From Craspedostauros australis (Eukaryota > Bacillariophyta > Bacillariophyceae > Mastogloiales > Achnanthaceae): DNA of 64,000 nt. Numbering within the stretch: the first letter of the stretch is position 1; each line of letters begins with the position of its first letter. Positions 54,201 to 64,000 of this stretch are shown piece after piece. The DNA is taken from the NCBI GenBank assembly GCA_026770025.1, contig JAMXDE010000013.1, positions 1,116,001 to 1,180,000 of the forward strand. The letters run 5' to 3'. The notes beneath the pieces are model-generated. The model did no database searches and had not been told where the DNA came from. It saw only the letters and a program-made list of their open reading frames with translations. Made by a program: the position numbers and the translations under genes.

Positions 54201-54452
54201 GTAAAACAAGTTCCTCGCGACCCGCGTGACGTCGACTTCAATTTTGGCGGAGCTGCCCTTGCAGACCAAGTCTTTATTTTAGACCGAAGTACTACTAGTG
54301 TGAGTGTTGCCATCCGTCCCATAGACTTGCAATACCAATGCCAACATCTTCGTTCGCCGGAGGGCCCAGTGATATCCCCAAACGTTCCTTTTGCAGCCAT
54401 TTGATGCAATGCGAAGCCAGACCGGCTCGGGTGGGCTGACATCGAATCTGGA

Positions 54453-56696
54453 TTAGTCGTGTGCCGGGAGCATGCGAAACAGGGCAACTCTCACCAGCTG
54501 CTTCGTATCGTCATCGAGATGATGGCCACCACCGCCGGGAGACACCACGCTTGTGGCTCCGCAGAAGTCTCCGTGATGCTCTCCCATTCCATCATTCGTG
54601 TCCACCAACTCACCTGCTCCATTCCATTGCGCTGCATCTGCGTCACCTTCGTGCAGTCTCGAGTTGGGTACGATGCGAGCGTACTTGGACGCCTGCGATG
54701 GCGCAGCATGGTGAAGCACGCCGTCTTCATCTTGCGTTGCAGAATCGTGCATCCGTTCATGGTTGGTATCCATTCCGAACCGATCACCTTCGTCGGACAG
54801 ATGCGATGGGCTGATGGGCACGACGAGATTCCCCAGTCGGAAGGCCAACGACTCTCTCAACGGTGGTGCAGCGTGAGTCACGATGAAATCCAGCCATTCC
54901 AAGCAGCACGCGAGCAGCCAGTGGAATTGGCTCGAGGAGACCGCCATCGATGTTGCCCGATGCCGCGATTTGGCTACCGTTGTGGCTGTACGTGGCGCTT
55001 CTGTGGGCACTTCTGTCGGCGCTGACGACATCCATCCTGTGGCCGGACCATCGTGCTGCTCATTGTTGGAATGAAAGGTGGCGGTGCCATGATAGATGGA
55101 GTGGATGAGCTCCGTGACGACACCGAAATGAGTGTACGCCAGAAGACCTTCCGGTGGGTAGGGACCGATTGCGGTCCCGTCCTTGGCGAATCCATCATTC
55201 TGGTCGTTGCTGCCGTGTGGGATGAAACCGTTGTAAATATCATGGTGCTGGCTGTCATTGAACTGAGGATCGAAGAAGGACTCCTGGTTGAATTGACTGG
55301 GCTGACTGCATTGGCTGTATTCATATTGGCCATATCGAGAGTGTTGATGATGATGGGCATCTTGGCTGTGATAGCGAGGGTGCAACGCCGACGGCGGAGA
55401 TGGAGTCTCACTGTTTCCATTGGTGCCGCGAGTCCCTGTGCTATCGACATTCGTGCGCGATTGCGTCAACGATGCTGCGTGATGGGCTTGCAGCATCCCC
55501 ATGTGAACCGCTGCGACGGAAGCTGGGACTTGTGATGCTAGCATGGACTGCAATATCCAACCATGTATCTCCTGCACGCTTGCATCGATGACGTTCTCTG
55601 GATCTCCCTCCTCCAGTTGGGCGCCGGCATTCCCATCAGCATCGCTGATCTTGCTGTCGTGGTTGTTTGGGGAATGGATATGCGTGTTGCCAGTTGCGAA
55701 TGATGGGTTCTTGTTGATATTGGTGCTGTTGATGTCATCGTTGGTGTCATTTCTGTCGCCAATGCTGTTGTCATTGCTATTGTCGATTCTGACGACGTTC
55801 GGCTTCTTGCCCATGGTGCCGACATGATGGTCGTCGCCTGCTCTCACAGGAAGCCCCCGTTGGGCATCATCAGAAGAGGAATGTTTCCCAACGCCAATAC
55901 CGACATCGCCCACATCAACAACACCACGACCATCGCTGTTGTCACCGCCGCGATTTTCCTGCTGCTTCTCTCTCATGTAGCAGTCCAACTGACCGGCTAA
56001 GTGAGACACGATGCCATCCCATGCCGGCGGGAACTTCAACCAGCCCATGAAGCCGTGGTTCTCGTCGACATCCGGTGCAGGAATGGCCATGCTGCGTCCT
56101 CTCGGAGTTTGGCTCTCGTGCTCGGCATCCAGATGATGATGATGATGATGATGTTCGACGCGTGGACGGTTGTTGCAGACCTCATCATGACCCCCTGTCG
56201 TCGTGGGTTGCCCGCCGTTGGTTTCAGACTCCGCCTGGTGAGATGCCAATGCAGTCGACGCCATCGCGATCGCGACGCGCATCATCGAGTGAACATGCTT
56301 GGATGATGCGCTCGACTGGAGCATGTGCGACGTGGTGAGCTTTTGACGACCTGTCTTCCTCAAGTCGCCAGGAAACATCGATTCCACGAAGGTGCCGCTA
56401 GTTTCTGGCGCATCGCCATCGCGTGAAGGTTCTTGCTCCTGCTGCGAATCCAGTGCACGTGCTGATCTCTTGCGTGAAGCGTTGCCTTCGGCCGCCCCTT
56501 TCGAGTGCTGCAATCGTTGCTTGATGAGAACGAGTGCCAAGGCGCTCTTCAGGTACGACTCCTCGGATTGCGTCAGCCAGTCTACATCTTCGTCACTCTC
56601 AGCACGATCGCGAGCGCGAGGAGCAAGATCTACGCACTTATCGGGAATTCCGCCGTCTCCGTTCTCTGAATGCTGTGCTCCGACCTTGACAGCCAT
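54453..56696 (-). CDS. Uncharacterised His/Asn/Gln-rich protein
   Basis: 747 residues from the ATG at 56696, chosen because its context (CACCATGGC) is favourable and the sequence upstream is low in complexity, although the frame stays open further. Not recognised. Long disordered stretches (a run of seven His near residue 190, Asn/Asp runs near 350-400, Ser/Gln/Tyr runs near 530) separate four short hydrophobic helices: WLTQSEESYLKSALALVLIK near the start, GFMGWLKFPPAWDGIVSHL, HGWILQSMLASQVPASVAA, and SSQFHWLLACCLEWLDFIV near 625. These recur as isolated Leu/Trp-rich amphipathic segments, as in proteins that bind partners through short helices; regulation or transcription is possible but unproven. 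Single exon. The tRNA-Asn gene lies 260 bases beyond its stop on the other strand. Confidence 0.65.
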   Translation of the reverse strand: MAVKVGAQHSENGDGGIPDKCVDLAPRARDRAESDEDVDWLTQSEESYLKSALALVLIKQRLQHSKGAAEGNASRKRSARALDSQQEQEPSRDGDAPETSGTFVESMFPGDLRKTGRQKLTTSHMLQSSASSKHVHSMMRVAIAMASTALASHQAESETNGGQPTTTGGHDEVCNNRPRVEHHHHHHHLDAEHESQTPRGRSMAIPAPDVDENHGFMGWLKFPPAWDGIVSHLAGQLDCYMREKQQENRGGDNSDGRGVVDVGDVGIGVGKHSSSDDAQRGLPVRAGDDHHVGTMGKKPNVVRIDNSNDNSIGDRNDTNDDINSTNINKNPSFATGNTHIHSPNNHDSKISDADGNAGAQLEEGDPENVIDASVQEIHGWILQSMLASQVPASVAAVHMGMLQAHHAASLTQSRTNVDSTGTRGTNGNSETPSPPSALHPRYHSQDAHHHQHSRYGQYEYSQCSQPSQFNQESFFDPQFNDSQHHDIYNGFIPHGSNDQNDGFAKDGTAIGPYPPEGLLAYTHFGVVTELIHSIYHGTATFHSNNEQHDGPATGWMSSAPTEVPTEAPRTATTVAKSRHRATSMAVSSSQFHWLLACCLEWLDFIVTHAAPPLRESLAFRLGNLVVPISPSHLSDEGDRFGMDTNHERMHDSATQDEDGVLHHAAPSQASKYARIVPNSRLHEGDADAAQWNGAGELVDTNDGMGEHHGDFCGATSVVSPGGGGHHLDDDTKQLVRVALFRMLPAHD

Positions 56697-58690
56697 GGTG
56701 AACTCTTGGGGCACGCACGAACAAACGAATGAACGTATAATCGAACGAACGTTTGGTCTTGCTACTTGTTGGGGCTGACGATGATGGCGATGGCGATTGT
56801 GGTGAACTGCTTTTGATGGTGCTGAGAATTGGTCCTGTTGCTGTTGACGGCGTCGTGGTGCCGTCGATGTTTGTGTTCTTGCCAGTTCTCTCTTCGTAAT
56901 GCGGGGACTTGTAGTCGTACTACTATGGCAGAACAAACGAGCATCCATCCACGCCAACTGGCAGTCCGCCACACGGCACGACAACGCCAATGAAGAACAC
57001 CAAGAAGTTTGATCGGCTCCTGCTGCCATCATCACTGAGTGTTTCTGTCTTGTTTCTTGCTCATAGTATCTTTCTTGCTTGCTTTCTGCGACAGACGGAA
57101 GATACCTTTTCTGGATTTTTCATTCCGGTCGCGTTGAATTCCAAATTCCCTTCCCGCTCGAATACACACAAGGCAAGACAAGATCAGGACCACAACGTAT
57201 CACACCGCGCCAGTCCAGAGACAGAGACAGAGATTCGTACTGCTCAAAGTATTGGCACGAGCTATCCCAAATGGCATGGCACTCCAGAGAATAGGACATG
57301 AGAGCATCATGGAGTACTCTGTGTTATTGCGCTAAGTTGCGACACCTCAAGGCAACACTGAGCCAACAGTGCTGTGTTGACCAATCCGATCGAAAGTGAG
57401 CCGCAGCTGGTCTTGTTTGAAAACCTTGCCATTCGTTGTGTTGGCATGATGCCCCTATCCATGCTTTACTATGTATTATCCATCTGCACCAAGAAGACTA
57501 GCGCGCTCCGACGCTGGCGCGATTCACACTATCCAACGAAGATAGGAGTATGAGCAACGAGAGAACAAATCTCTTCGCCTCGCTTTGTGTGGAGAAATTG
57601 CAGAGGTCTGTTTCCTTCCTTCGTGTTCTCCCTTGTCATCATCACTTCGCCCGTTTCTCTGTCTGATCTTTGTCTCCGTGACACGATGCGCTCAAGTTGA
57701 CATTTGTGGAAGCCCAATTCCTCCCAAGAAGCCCGATGGGCAGTGTCCAGACACACGCATTGAAACACTCTGGTGAGCATGAACACAGCATTCGGAGGAA
57801 CTGTGAGGGTTCCTTAGGTGAGCTACGAACGAATCATGGCGATGCTGTGGCTGATCGCTGGCATAAGTGTAGTATGCCCGACAAGACTGCCTTATGTCTA
57901 CTATATGTGCGCACGTCGTATGCGCCATTTGCATATGCGTTTGTGATCCATGGGCGACTGGCACGTATCTGGAGGTTGGTTTGGCGTCGCTAGGCATTTA
58001 TCATCTTGTGATTGAATGACCACACAAGCCCCAAACGGCCATTCGCAACCAGCAACAGTGCTCTTGGCCTGAGTCCCGAACGAAATCGAGATGTTAAATG
58101 CGTGTCTTGGTCTAAGCCCGTTTACACTTTTTTGACTTTCTCGGGAGGCAACGGCCTCTCATTTTTCTCACCCACAAAGACCAACAGAGCAACGACAGCA
58201 ACAGGAACAACAAGAAGGCGTGCTTTGCTCTGCGTGGATGTAACTCGTACACGTACCACACGAATACGCCGAAGGTCGAACACGGAGTAAAGAAGGATGG
58301 AAAAGGCTCTCAACAGAAAACCCACAAAACGTTCGCTCTGAGCTGCGACTCCATCTCCTTCGATGGTCTTGGAACCATGCAGAACAGCCGTGAGGCAGTG
58401 TGGAGCACTGAAACTCCATGGTCATCGCTCTGTACGAGGACGAGGACGAAATGGACTCATACAGACTCGTGGAGGCTTGCACTCGTACTTGCACACACAA
58501 CGACATAATGGTACTCTGAGTGTGTGAAGAAGCTCAGCCCACCCTCACTCATTCATTCACTCATTCACTCACTCACTCACTCACTGGCTCACTCAACCGT
58601 TTCGTTCCATTCCATTACTTCAATACAAGACACAAGACACAACAGAGTATCATCAGTGCATCCCCGCACCTGCGCGTAATTCACAATACG
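56697..58690. promoter_or_regulatory. Divergent gene-free region
   Basis: 2 kb between two divergently transcribed genes of unknown function. The minus-strand frame remains open to about 57035 but is low in complexity. Nothing else with a domain is visible. A TCAC microsatellite lies at 58547-58585 in the probable leader of the right-hand gene. Confidence 0.45.
58547..58585 (+). repeat. TCAC/TCAT tetranucleotide microsatellite
   Basis: Tandem TCATTCAC then TCAC units about 105 bases before the ATG of the downstream gene. Confidence 0.85.
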
Positions 58691-59746
58691 ATGGAGTCGA
58701 ATGCGATGGAATTGATCGGCAGGCACAGCAGTGCAATGAGCGTCGATGATGCCGAGGCCGAGAATGCCACAAGGGCGCTGCGTCGATTTCCACCGTCGGC
58801 ACATGCTATCCACAACGAGAAGTCCGCTGGATGCTCATCGGCAACGCCGGGACAGGCGTCAGCGTCGATGCTGCACTCCAAGGCTCACGAAAAGCTCGTC
58901 GCCGATGCCCACAATGGGCAGTCATTGTTGCAACAACTCGCGCCGATGCTGTTGGCCGGAGCGAACGCCAGCTGCAAGATCGACGGCATTCGGGATCCAT
59001 TCGCATCCTGCAACCGCGCTGCCGATGGTCACAACACAAAGGACGAAGGAGGTCACGGCGACAGGAGCTGCAGCCCCTTGGAACGCAGGGAGTCGCCCGT
59101 CTGCCTTCAGAGGCAGATGATGGAGGAATTCCAGATCTTCCCACAGAACCATGAGACTGGCGTGACAAACAGCGCCGCTGCCCCACCTGCGAGCACGCAG
59201 CTAAAGCCTCCGCCACCACCCACCACCGCCAAGCGAGCCGTCTGCATCCGCGAAGAGCGCAACACGTACATCGACCCTCCCTTGCCGTATCTGGAGGACG
59301 ACGAGTGCGCGCGCATGTGGTACAGCCGGGAGGAACGCGACAACTTCGTGTGGCACGCCAAGAAGTACGGCAGGCACTACCAGCGATCCATACAGGAGCA
59401 CGAGCAAGTGGACGCGAGCATCGACGAGCGCTTCAAGGAGTTCTTGTCGTCGCAGGAGGGCCAGAAGCAGCACAAGACGGAGTTCCTGCATCACATCATT
59501 AAGTACCACGCGTACAGGGGACTCGAACGTCAGATGCATGGCATGCTGGGCATCGAGAAGTCGCGGTACATACGGATGATGGTGATGGCCCACAGGAAGC
59601 TCTCCGCCAAGCCGGCGTTGACGTTGCAGCAAAGGCAGCGCGTGCTGGCCGTCCACTCCACGAAGCTGTCCAAGCCATTTCGATCGTTCGCCAAGCTCTT
59701 GGCGCATGGCGACGCCGTCATCGCAGCGAGGCACATGAGCTGCTAG
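58691..59746 (+). CDS. Conserved protein of unknown function (diatom-type family)
   Basis: 351 residues from the ATG at 58691. The N-terminal half is disordered, with a proline run (LKPPPPPTT). The C-terminal half is dense and helical, rich in charged and aromatic residues: YLEDDECARMWYSREERDNF, HAKKYGRHYQRS, YHAYRGLERQMHGMLGIEK, RYIRMMVMAHRKL, then KPFRSFAKLLAHGDAVIAA at the end. This pattern (WYSREE early, RGLE in the middle, a basic helix and a short terminal helix) matches my recollection of a family of uncharacterised diatom proteins; no named domain or catalytic motif is seen. No signal peptide or membrane segment, so probably soluble in cytosol or nucleus. Single exon. Confidence 0.72.
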   Translation: MESNAMELIGRHSSAMSVDDAEAENATRALRRFPPSAHAIHNEKSAGCSSATPGQASASMLHSKAHEKLVADAHNGQSLLQQLAPMLLAGANASCKIDGIRDPFASCNRAADGHNTKDEGGHGDRSCSPLERRESPVCLQRQMMEEFQIFPQNHETGVTNSAAAPPASTQLKPPPPPTTAKRAVCIREERNTYIDPPLPYLEDDECARMWYSREERDNFVWHAKKYGRHYQRSIQEHEQVDASIDERFKEFLSSQEGQKQHKTEFLHHIIKYHAYRGLERQMHGMLGIEKSRYIRMMVMAHRKLSAKPALTLQQRQRVLAVHSTKLSKPFRSFAKLLAHGDAVIAARHMSC

Positions 59747-60640
59747 CTTGGGCAGTGCGGTGCAGCGCAGTGAAGATATACGCTACCAACTTTGACGGTG
59801 TGCGCATACTCTATGTACATACTCTATGTATCCGTGCATTTGCGGCAGTGGCGGTGGCTGTGTGTGAGGCGGGCGGTTGGTGTTCCGCCCTCACTTACCA
59901 ACTCACTTTCTATCTATTTCGCTGAATCCAAAACAGCATTCATAACATTTGACAAACTACTTGTAAGTATTCTATGATTAGTAACGACCAATTTTGATGA
60001 CTCCAACACCCTTCGAAATGCATGAGACAACGAGCTTGGACAGCCAGCGTCTCCATTGAACATGGAATCCGAGCAAACGAGAGAGAGAGAGAGAGAGAGC
60101 AAGTGTAAATCCTTCGGAGGTGGAGGCCTCCAGCCGCACCCGCTGCTCTCCAAAGCAGCAGCCCATTCTTAGCCGAACTGGCAACAGAAGAACTCCAGCG
60201 AAGTCGAGCTCCTTGATCCCTTTGCATCTCGATGGAGCACATGGAGGACATATAATACTTTGCGCAGAGGACTCGCTGCGAATCGATGAACCCAACGGTC
60301 AAATCGCAACACAAGAAGGATCTTTCTTCATTCAAACACACGACAGACATCACCGCTCCAAGACGAGCGGCAGCAGTACGCATTCAGCCATCGCCCTGAC
60401 CTCGCCAACACCCCATGGGAGCACCACGCTCCCACCACTTCCACTCGGGTTGTGGCCATCTTCTTTTTGGGCTTTTCTTGATCCTCCCCAACACGCTTGC
60501 TTCGTCCCGCGATTCGCAAACAATCTCGATGGTACACGACTGGAGTATTATAAAGTTGCGGTAAAGTGGAGATCTTAGACTTTATGTGCATTGGTCTGAG
60601 CTGTCACAACAACGGACAGATTCGTCACACAAGTGATGAT
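59747..60640. other. Intergenic region with a GA microsatellite
   Basis: 3' flank of the preceding gene followed by gene-free DNA up to the transposon-related sequences. A GA run is at 60078-60099. Frames here lack domains. Confidence 0.45.
60078..60099 (+). repeat. GA dinucleotide microsatellite
   Basis: Eleven GA units in intergenic DNA. Confidence 0.85.
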
Positions 60641-60662
60641 ATCCATAAAGAAATTCGTCCAC

Positions 60663-60758
60663 GATAAAAGTCCAAAATTGTCTCAGGAGACCAAGCAGAT
60701 TCGAGGGGTGCCAAAATTGGTCTCCTCAGACCAAAATCAAGTAACGCGACGTTTTATC
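60663..60758. repeat. Cluster of nested inverted and direct repeats at the transposon's 3' flank
   Basis: CCAAAATTG followed by a TCTC core occurs at 60672-60684 and again at 60711-60724. GGAGACCAA (60686-60694) is the exact reverse complement of TTGGTCTCC (60717-60725), and TTGGTCT (60717-60723) also pairs with AGACCAA (60728-60734). GATAAAA at 60663-60669 mirrors TTTTATC at 60752-60758. Such repeats are typical of transposase-binding subterminal ends; this position past the transposase stop fits one element end, but the partner end is not in the window. Confidence 0.5.
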
Positions 60759-61099
60759 GCGATGTCATTTTCTTCGACCACCTCGACTAAAACTATTTGT
60801 TCGCGCTCACTTTTTCCCCCCCCTCATATCGTTTTTTCCGATTTCTCAATGTCCTGGCATGCCCTCCTGTTTACTATGGCTCAATGCTTCTCCTGGATGC
60901 ATCGAGCCACTGGCATCTCATCACAGTTCTTTGTATACATACGTTCATTGCATGCTTGTCCACGTCCTCCACGCTCTTCACAGGACATGATCGTTCCGCA
61001 GCGTTCTTCCTCTTGTATCACAATGATTTGTGGCCGCGCCTCTTCACAGGAACAATACACCACCCCATATTTGATGGACGTTTGTGTGTTATTACTTTG

Positions 61100-63552
61100 C
61101 TATATGTTACATCTTGACCCATTCCCATGGCTGTACTTTCCTTGTTGAGCAGCTGCTCGCGTTCGCGGTCGTTGTGGAGTTGTCTCCGAGCGCATCCGCG
61201 GTCTCTGTGGTGCTGGTGCATCGGTGTTTCGCACCACCCCCACTTGGTACATCGCCTTCACTTGCCTTCCCTTGCCACCCACTCCAACACAGTGGAGGGC
61301 CTGCTTCATGAAGGGAGCTTCATTTTTGTGGCCCAGCTTTTCGAGCTTTCTGGCCTTGCCCCGAACCGACTTCATGAACCACGATTGTAACATGAGAGTT
61401 GTGAGGTTGTGGTCAAGCTTGTGCATCCACTCCAAAGTGGTGCTTCCTGCCTGGAAACTGAATGGATGGTCGGGCTCCTGCTCGATCTCCTTCATCGCCA
61501 GGGCAACCAATCTCTCCACAACCTTCTCTCGTGGCATTTTCGTTGTGTTGGTGTTGGGGAGACGAGCTTTGAGGTCTTTCTTGAGGGAGGCGTCGCTGAT
61601 GGCCACGAATCGCCGTCGAACCTTGTCGTCATCGGCGAGGATGGTGCGGAGCATTTTGCATCGTGTGGCTCTGGTTTGCTGGACCTTGCTGCGGTAGAAC
61701 ATAACCATGAGTTTGATGAAGTCTTTGTCAAGGAAGGCATCCTCTTCAGGAGCATTGTCGCAGAGAGAAGAGAGAAGTGCAATTTCAACATGACAGGAAT
61801 TGAAGGTGGGAGATGTGAGTTTGGAGTATAAATCAAGTGCGCGCAATCTTGCCTTTTCTGCTTGCAATGCTTGGAGGTACTTCGCCTTCCGACCAAGCAC
61901 GTCATATCCCAAGTAGCGGCCAATGCACTCCCATGCAGGTTGATTGAATATGGTGGCGTTGTCGGTGTTGCACCACTCTCCATTTTCAAGCACCTTCTGT
62001 ATCATGCTGTAGGTGGAGGTGCTTGTGAACGCAAAGCGGCGGTGGACGAACCACAGATGGTCACCCTGGCCACAGGTGAGTCCATCCACAGGCAGATCCC
62101 ACACCATGTCTGCCCAACGCTGTTTCACATTCTTGGATGCCGCAGCCCCAACACCAGTTGTGCCAAGGGGAGTTTGGGATATGGCAGCTCTGACTGCTGA
62201 GGATCGTGTTGGATTGACAGTGCACGTTTGGAAGAAATGTGGGTAGTGTGGAGATCTTGGATTGCTCCCATACTTGTCCTCCACCATGTCTTGGTACTTT
62301 TGTTGGTCGCTGGCATTGGTGAGGGTGAGGTCCCACTCGAAGCCACTCGATCTTGTGGAGAGTGCAAGTACAGTTTGTTCGTTGAGACGGTATCCATAGC
62401 ATGTCAATTGACGTTTGCCAATGCTGTTGGTGACAGTGCTATGCACCATCCTTGGCCCCTTCCTCCCAATATTCATCTGGAGTGCACCCTTGCCAATGGA
62501 TGGGCCGAAGGTGAATGGTAGATATCCAGCTCGCATGTATGTACCCTCCAGATTGGCACCCCTAGTAGTGAGGAAGACGGTAGTGCTGTAGCAGTTGTAT
62601 CCTCGATCTGTCATGAGGGTTAGATTTCGAAAAGAACCATCTGGCTCTTTTAGTTGGGTGAACAACCGATAGGTGTCGTCATCCAACCCATCTCGGCAAG
62701 CGGCCAACCCCACAACAAGTCCAGAAGCAGACTGGACAAGAGTGTTCAGAGTTAATCTGAAGGAATGTAGAAGACGGAAACGAGACGGAGGCCTGGGGTG
62801 AGGAATTGAAATATGAAATGGAGATGCCACCCCTCTGCAACAAAACACACAATGCTGTTTGTCACTTACCCATTACAATTTGCATGAGTATGTCTCATGC
62901 CAAGCAGATAGCTGCTCTCTGCACGGCTGCTGCAATAGACCTTGTCATCATCCAATGTGACGATCCGATTCGGGCAACAATGACGAAGACAAAGAATCTC
63001 AAGTGTCATGTTGAAAGCCCTTTCCAATTCGGTCCAAACAAAGTGATGGCCAGTCCGAGAGGCAGGGTTTCCATTGCGTCGAATACGATCCCAAAGATTA
63101 ATGTAGTGCTGTCTGGTGGGAAAGCTGGGAAGCGTGGCAGCATTTCCGCCATTGTAGAGCCAACGAATGGTGCAGCCTTCCACCATCTGTGATGTGATGG
63201 CATAGAGGAACTCCATGTACTCAGGATATGAGAAACCCAGCCCGCTTGGGCCAAATGCACGGATGAAAATGGGAGATGTGGGACCCAGCACATCGTGGAC
63301 CAAGTCATGGGGTGTTGGCATGTATGGTGGAGACCCAGGAGGACTCTTGGGGAAGCGTTGCAAGACAGCTGTTCGCAGTGAACAAATCTCTTCCTTTGCA
63401 TGGAGGAGAGCGAGCTTGTGCGTTTCTCCAACAGTCACTGTCGTTGTATGGTCGTAGGCCGAGAGCACCTTCCACTCCACAGAGATCTCCCTACTCCCCT
63501 TCTTGGGAGGGAGGACGATGCGATGGCTGTAGCCAGGAAGCGAGCACGGTTA
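61100..63552 (-). CDS. DDE-superfamily transposase, spliced, N-terminus uncertain
   Basis: Two exons read in frame: from about 63549 down to 62870, then 62834 to 61100, with a 35-bp intron opening GTAAGT and closing TGCAG in phase 2. Candidate catalytic residues are the aspartates of IVTLDDDKVY near the end of exon 1 and of LTLMTDRGYNCYS early in exon 2; D-R-G-Y is the second-Asp motif of IS4-like and related cut-and-paste transposases. The C-terminal 200 residues are Lys/Arg-rich with a helical segment before an Arg/Pro/Gln tail. The superfamily was not resolved: it recalls IS4EU or piggyBac-like enzymes, but neither full signature is visible. Further upstream the same frame meets a TAA at 63550-63552, while coding-like sequence continues beyond it in two frames. 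The intron is very short and was inferred from splice signals and frame. Confidence 0.65.
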
Positions 63553-63983
63553 GACTCCAAAATCGCCAACAGGATCTGGAGGCACCACTGTAGGCACTGC
63601 ACCTTCATCATCACTGTTGACACAGATGCCATCTCCTTCTTCTTCATGGGTGCGCTTGCCTGCATCACCCGTTCCATCATCCAAAACATGTCCAAAGGGA
63701 TGAAGCTGCTGGGATGGAGAGACATTGCCATGGCCGGTTTTGCAAGTGGAGTGGAAGCTATGGGCAAGTCGTCATTGGCATTGGGAGCATCAGGTGGAAG
63801 AGAAGATGCCATGATGAAGGTGACGTATCGAAGAAGGCAAGCTGGAAGAAGAAGGCAGTATGGGGGATGCTGCGAATGATAAGCAAGGAGGTGCGAGGTT
63901 GATGATGGGATGAAATGAACCACAGCAGGCAAGGAGGTTGGAGAGGGAGGGTTGTTGCCATCTGGAGGAAAGCGAAGAAACAA
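63553..63983 (-). pseudogene. 5' coding-like sequence of the transposase, frame broken
   Basis: Two overlapping frames look coding. One starts at an ATG near 63812 (MASSLPPDAPNANDDLPIAS) and leads into Met/Lys-rich sequence. The other reads HPFGHVLDDGTGDAGKR, then an acidic HEEEGDGICVNSDDEG, and hits the TAA at 63550-63552 just before joining the transposase frame. This looks like a 5' exon damaged by a frameshift and a stop, or a small intron I could not place. Either reading makes an intact single-frame N-terminus unlikely. Confidence 0.45.
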
Positions 63984-64000
63984 TGACGATGAAGAAAATC

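Larger units (their letters stand above)
60641..64000 (-). mobile_element. DDE-type DNA transposon (cut by the window edge; boundaries approximate)
   Basis: Encloses a transposase gene with conserved aspartate motifs and a repeat cluster at its left side. The right end lies at or beyond 64000. Terminal inverted repeats and a target-site duplication could not be paired within the window, so the limits are estimates. Confidence 0.6.

Overview
This window is nuclear DNA of a photosynthetic stramenopile, most likely a diatom. The evidence is a PsbQ-type gene whose precursor starts with a signal peptide ending in the diatom/heterokont plastid motif ASAFAP; two further proteins with secretory leaders that may be plastid-targeting; short GT-AG introns; proteins of diatom-expanded families (DUF6824, a CRAL-TRIO-like family); and monocistronic genes on both strands with long simple-sequence-rich intergenic DNA. 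The species cannot be named from the sequence. No prokaryotic operon, rRNA, CRISPR array or phage is visible.

Layout. 1-5.8 kb: a tandem pair of predicted-ATPase/TPR proteins, the first cut by the window edge. 6.2-14.5 kb: metabolic and ribosomal housekeeping genes, namely methylthioribose kinase (two exons), a membrane protein fusing a CDP-alcohol-phosphotransferase-like domain to a phosphocholine/phosphoethanolamine cytidylyltransferase, ribosomal protein S30, mitochondrial ribosomal protein S16 and an LCAT-family acyltransferase/phospholipase. 15.7-22.5 kb: a 2,211-residue protein that joins DUF1800 and DUF1501, plus a cytochrome-b5-like segment. 22.9-29.1 kb: an unknown protein and a polyglutamine protein with three ubiquitin-interacting motifs and a terminal zinc ribbon. 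29.7-35.6 kb: a block with possible plastid functions, comprising a VOC-DUF1289 fusion, a carotenoid-isomerase-like oxidoreductase and PsbQ; the last two are divergently transcribed. 36.4-39.3 kb: a large disordered Ser/Pro-rich protein. 43-49 kb: a three-exon Gfo/Idh/MocA oxidoreductase, a DUF6824 protein and a CRAL-TRIO-like protein. 52.5-54.2 kb: SEC11 signal peptidase and a tRNA-Asn. 54.5-59.7 kb: two uncharacterised proteins. 60.6 kb to the end: a DDE-type DNA transposon with a spliced transposase whose 5' part is broken or contains an unrecognised intron.

Exon junctions were worked out by hand for methylthioribose kinase, DUF1800/DUF1501, PsbQ, Gfo/Idh/MocA, SEC11 and the transposase. 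In each the reading frame and family motifs continue across the splice. The most unusual items are the phosphotransferase-cytidylyltransferase fusion with a degenerate first active site, the DUF1800-cyt b5-DUF1501 fusion, and the tandem ATPase/TPR pair with a cluster of amino-acid-changing differences.
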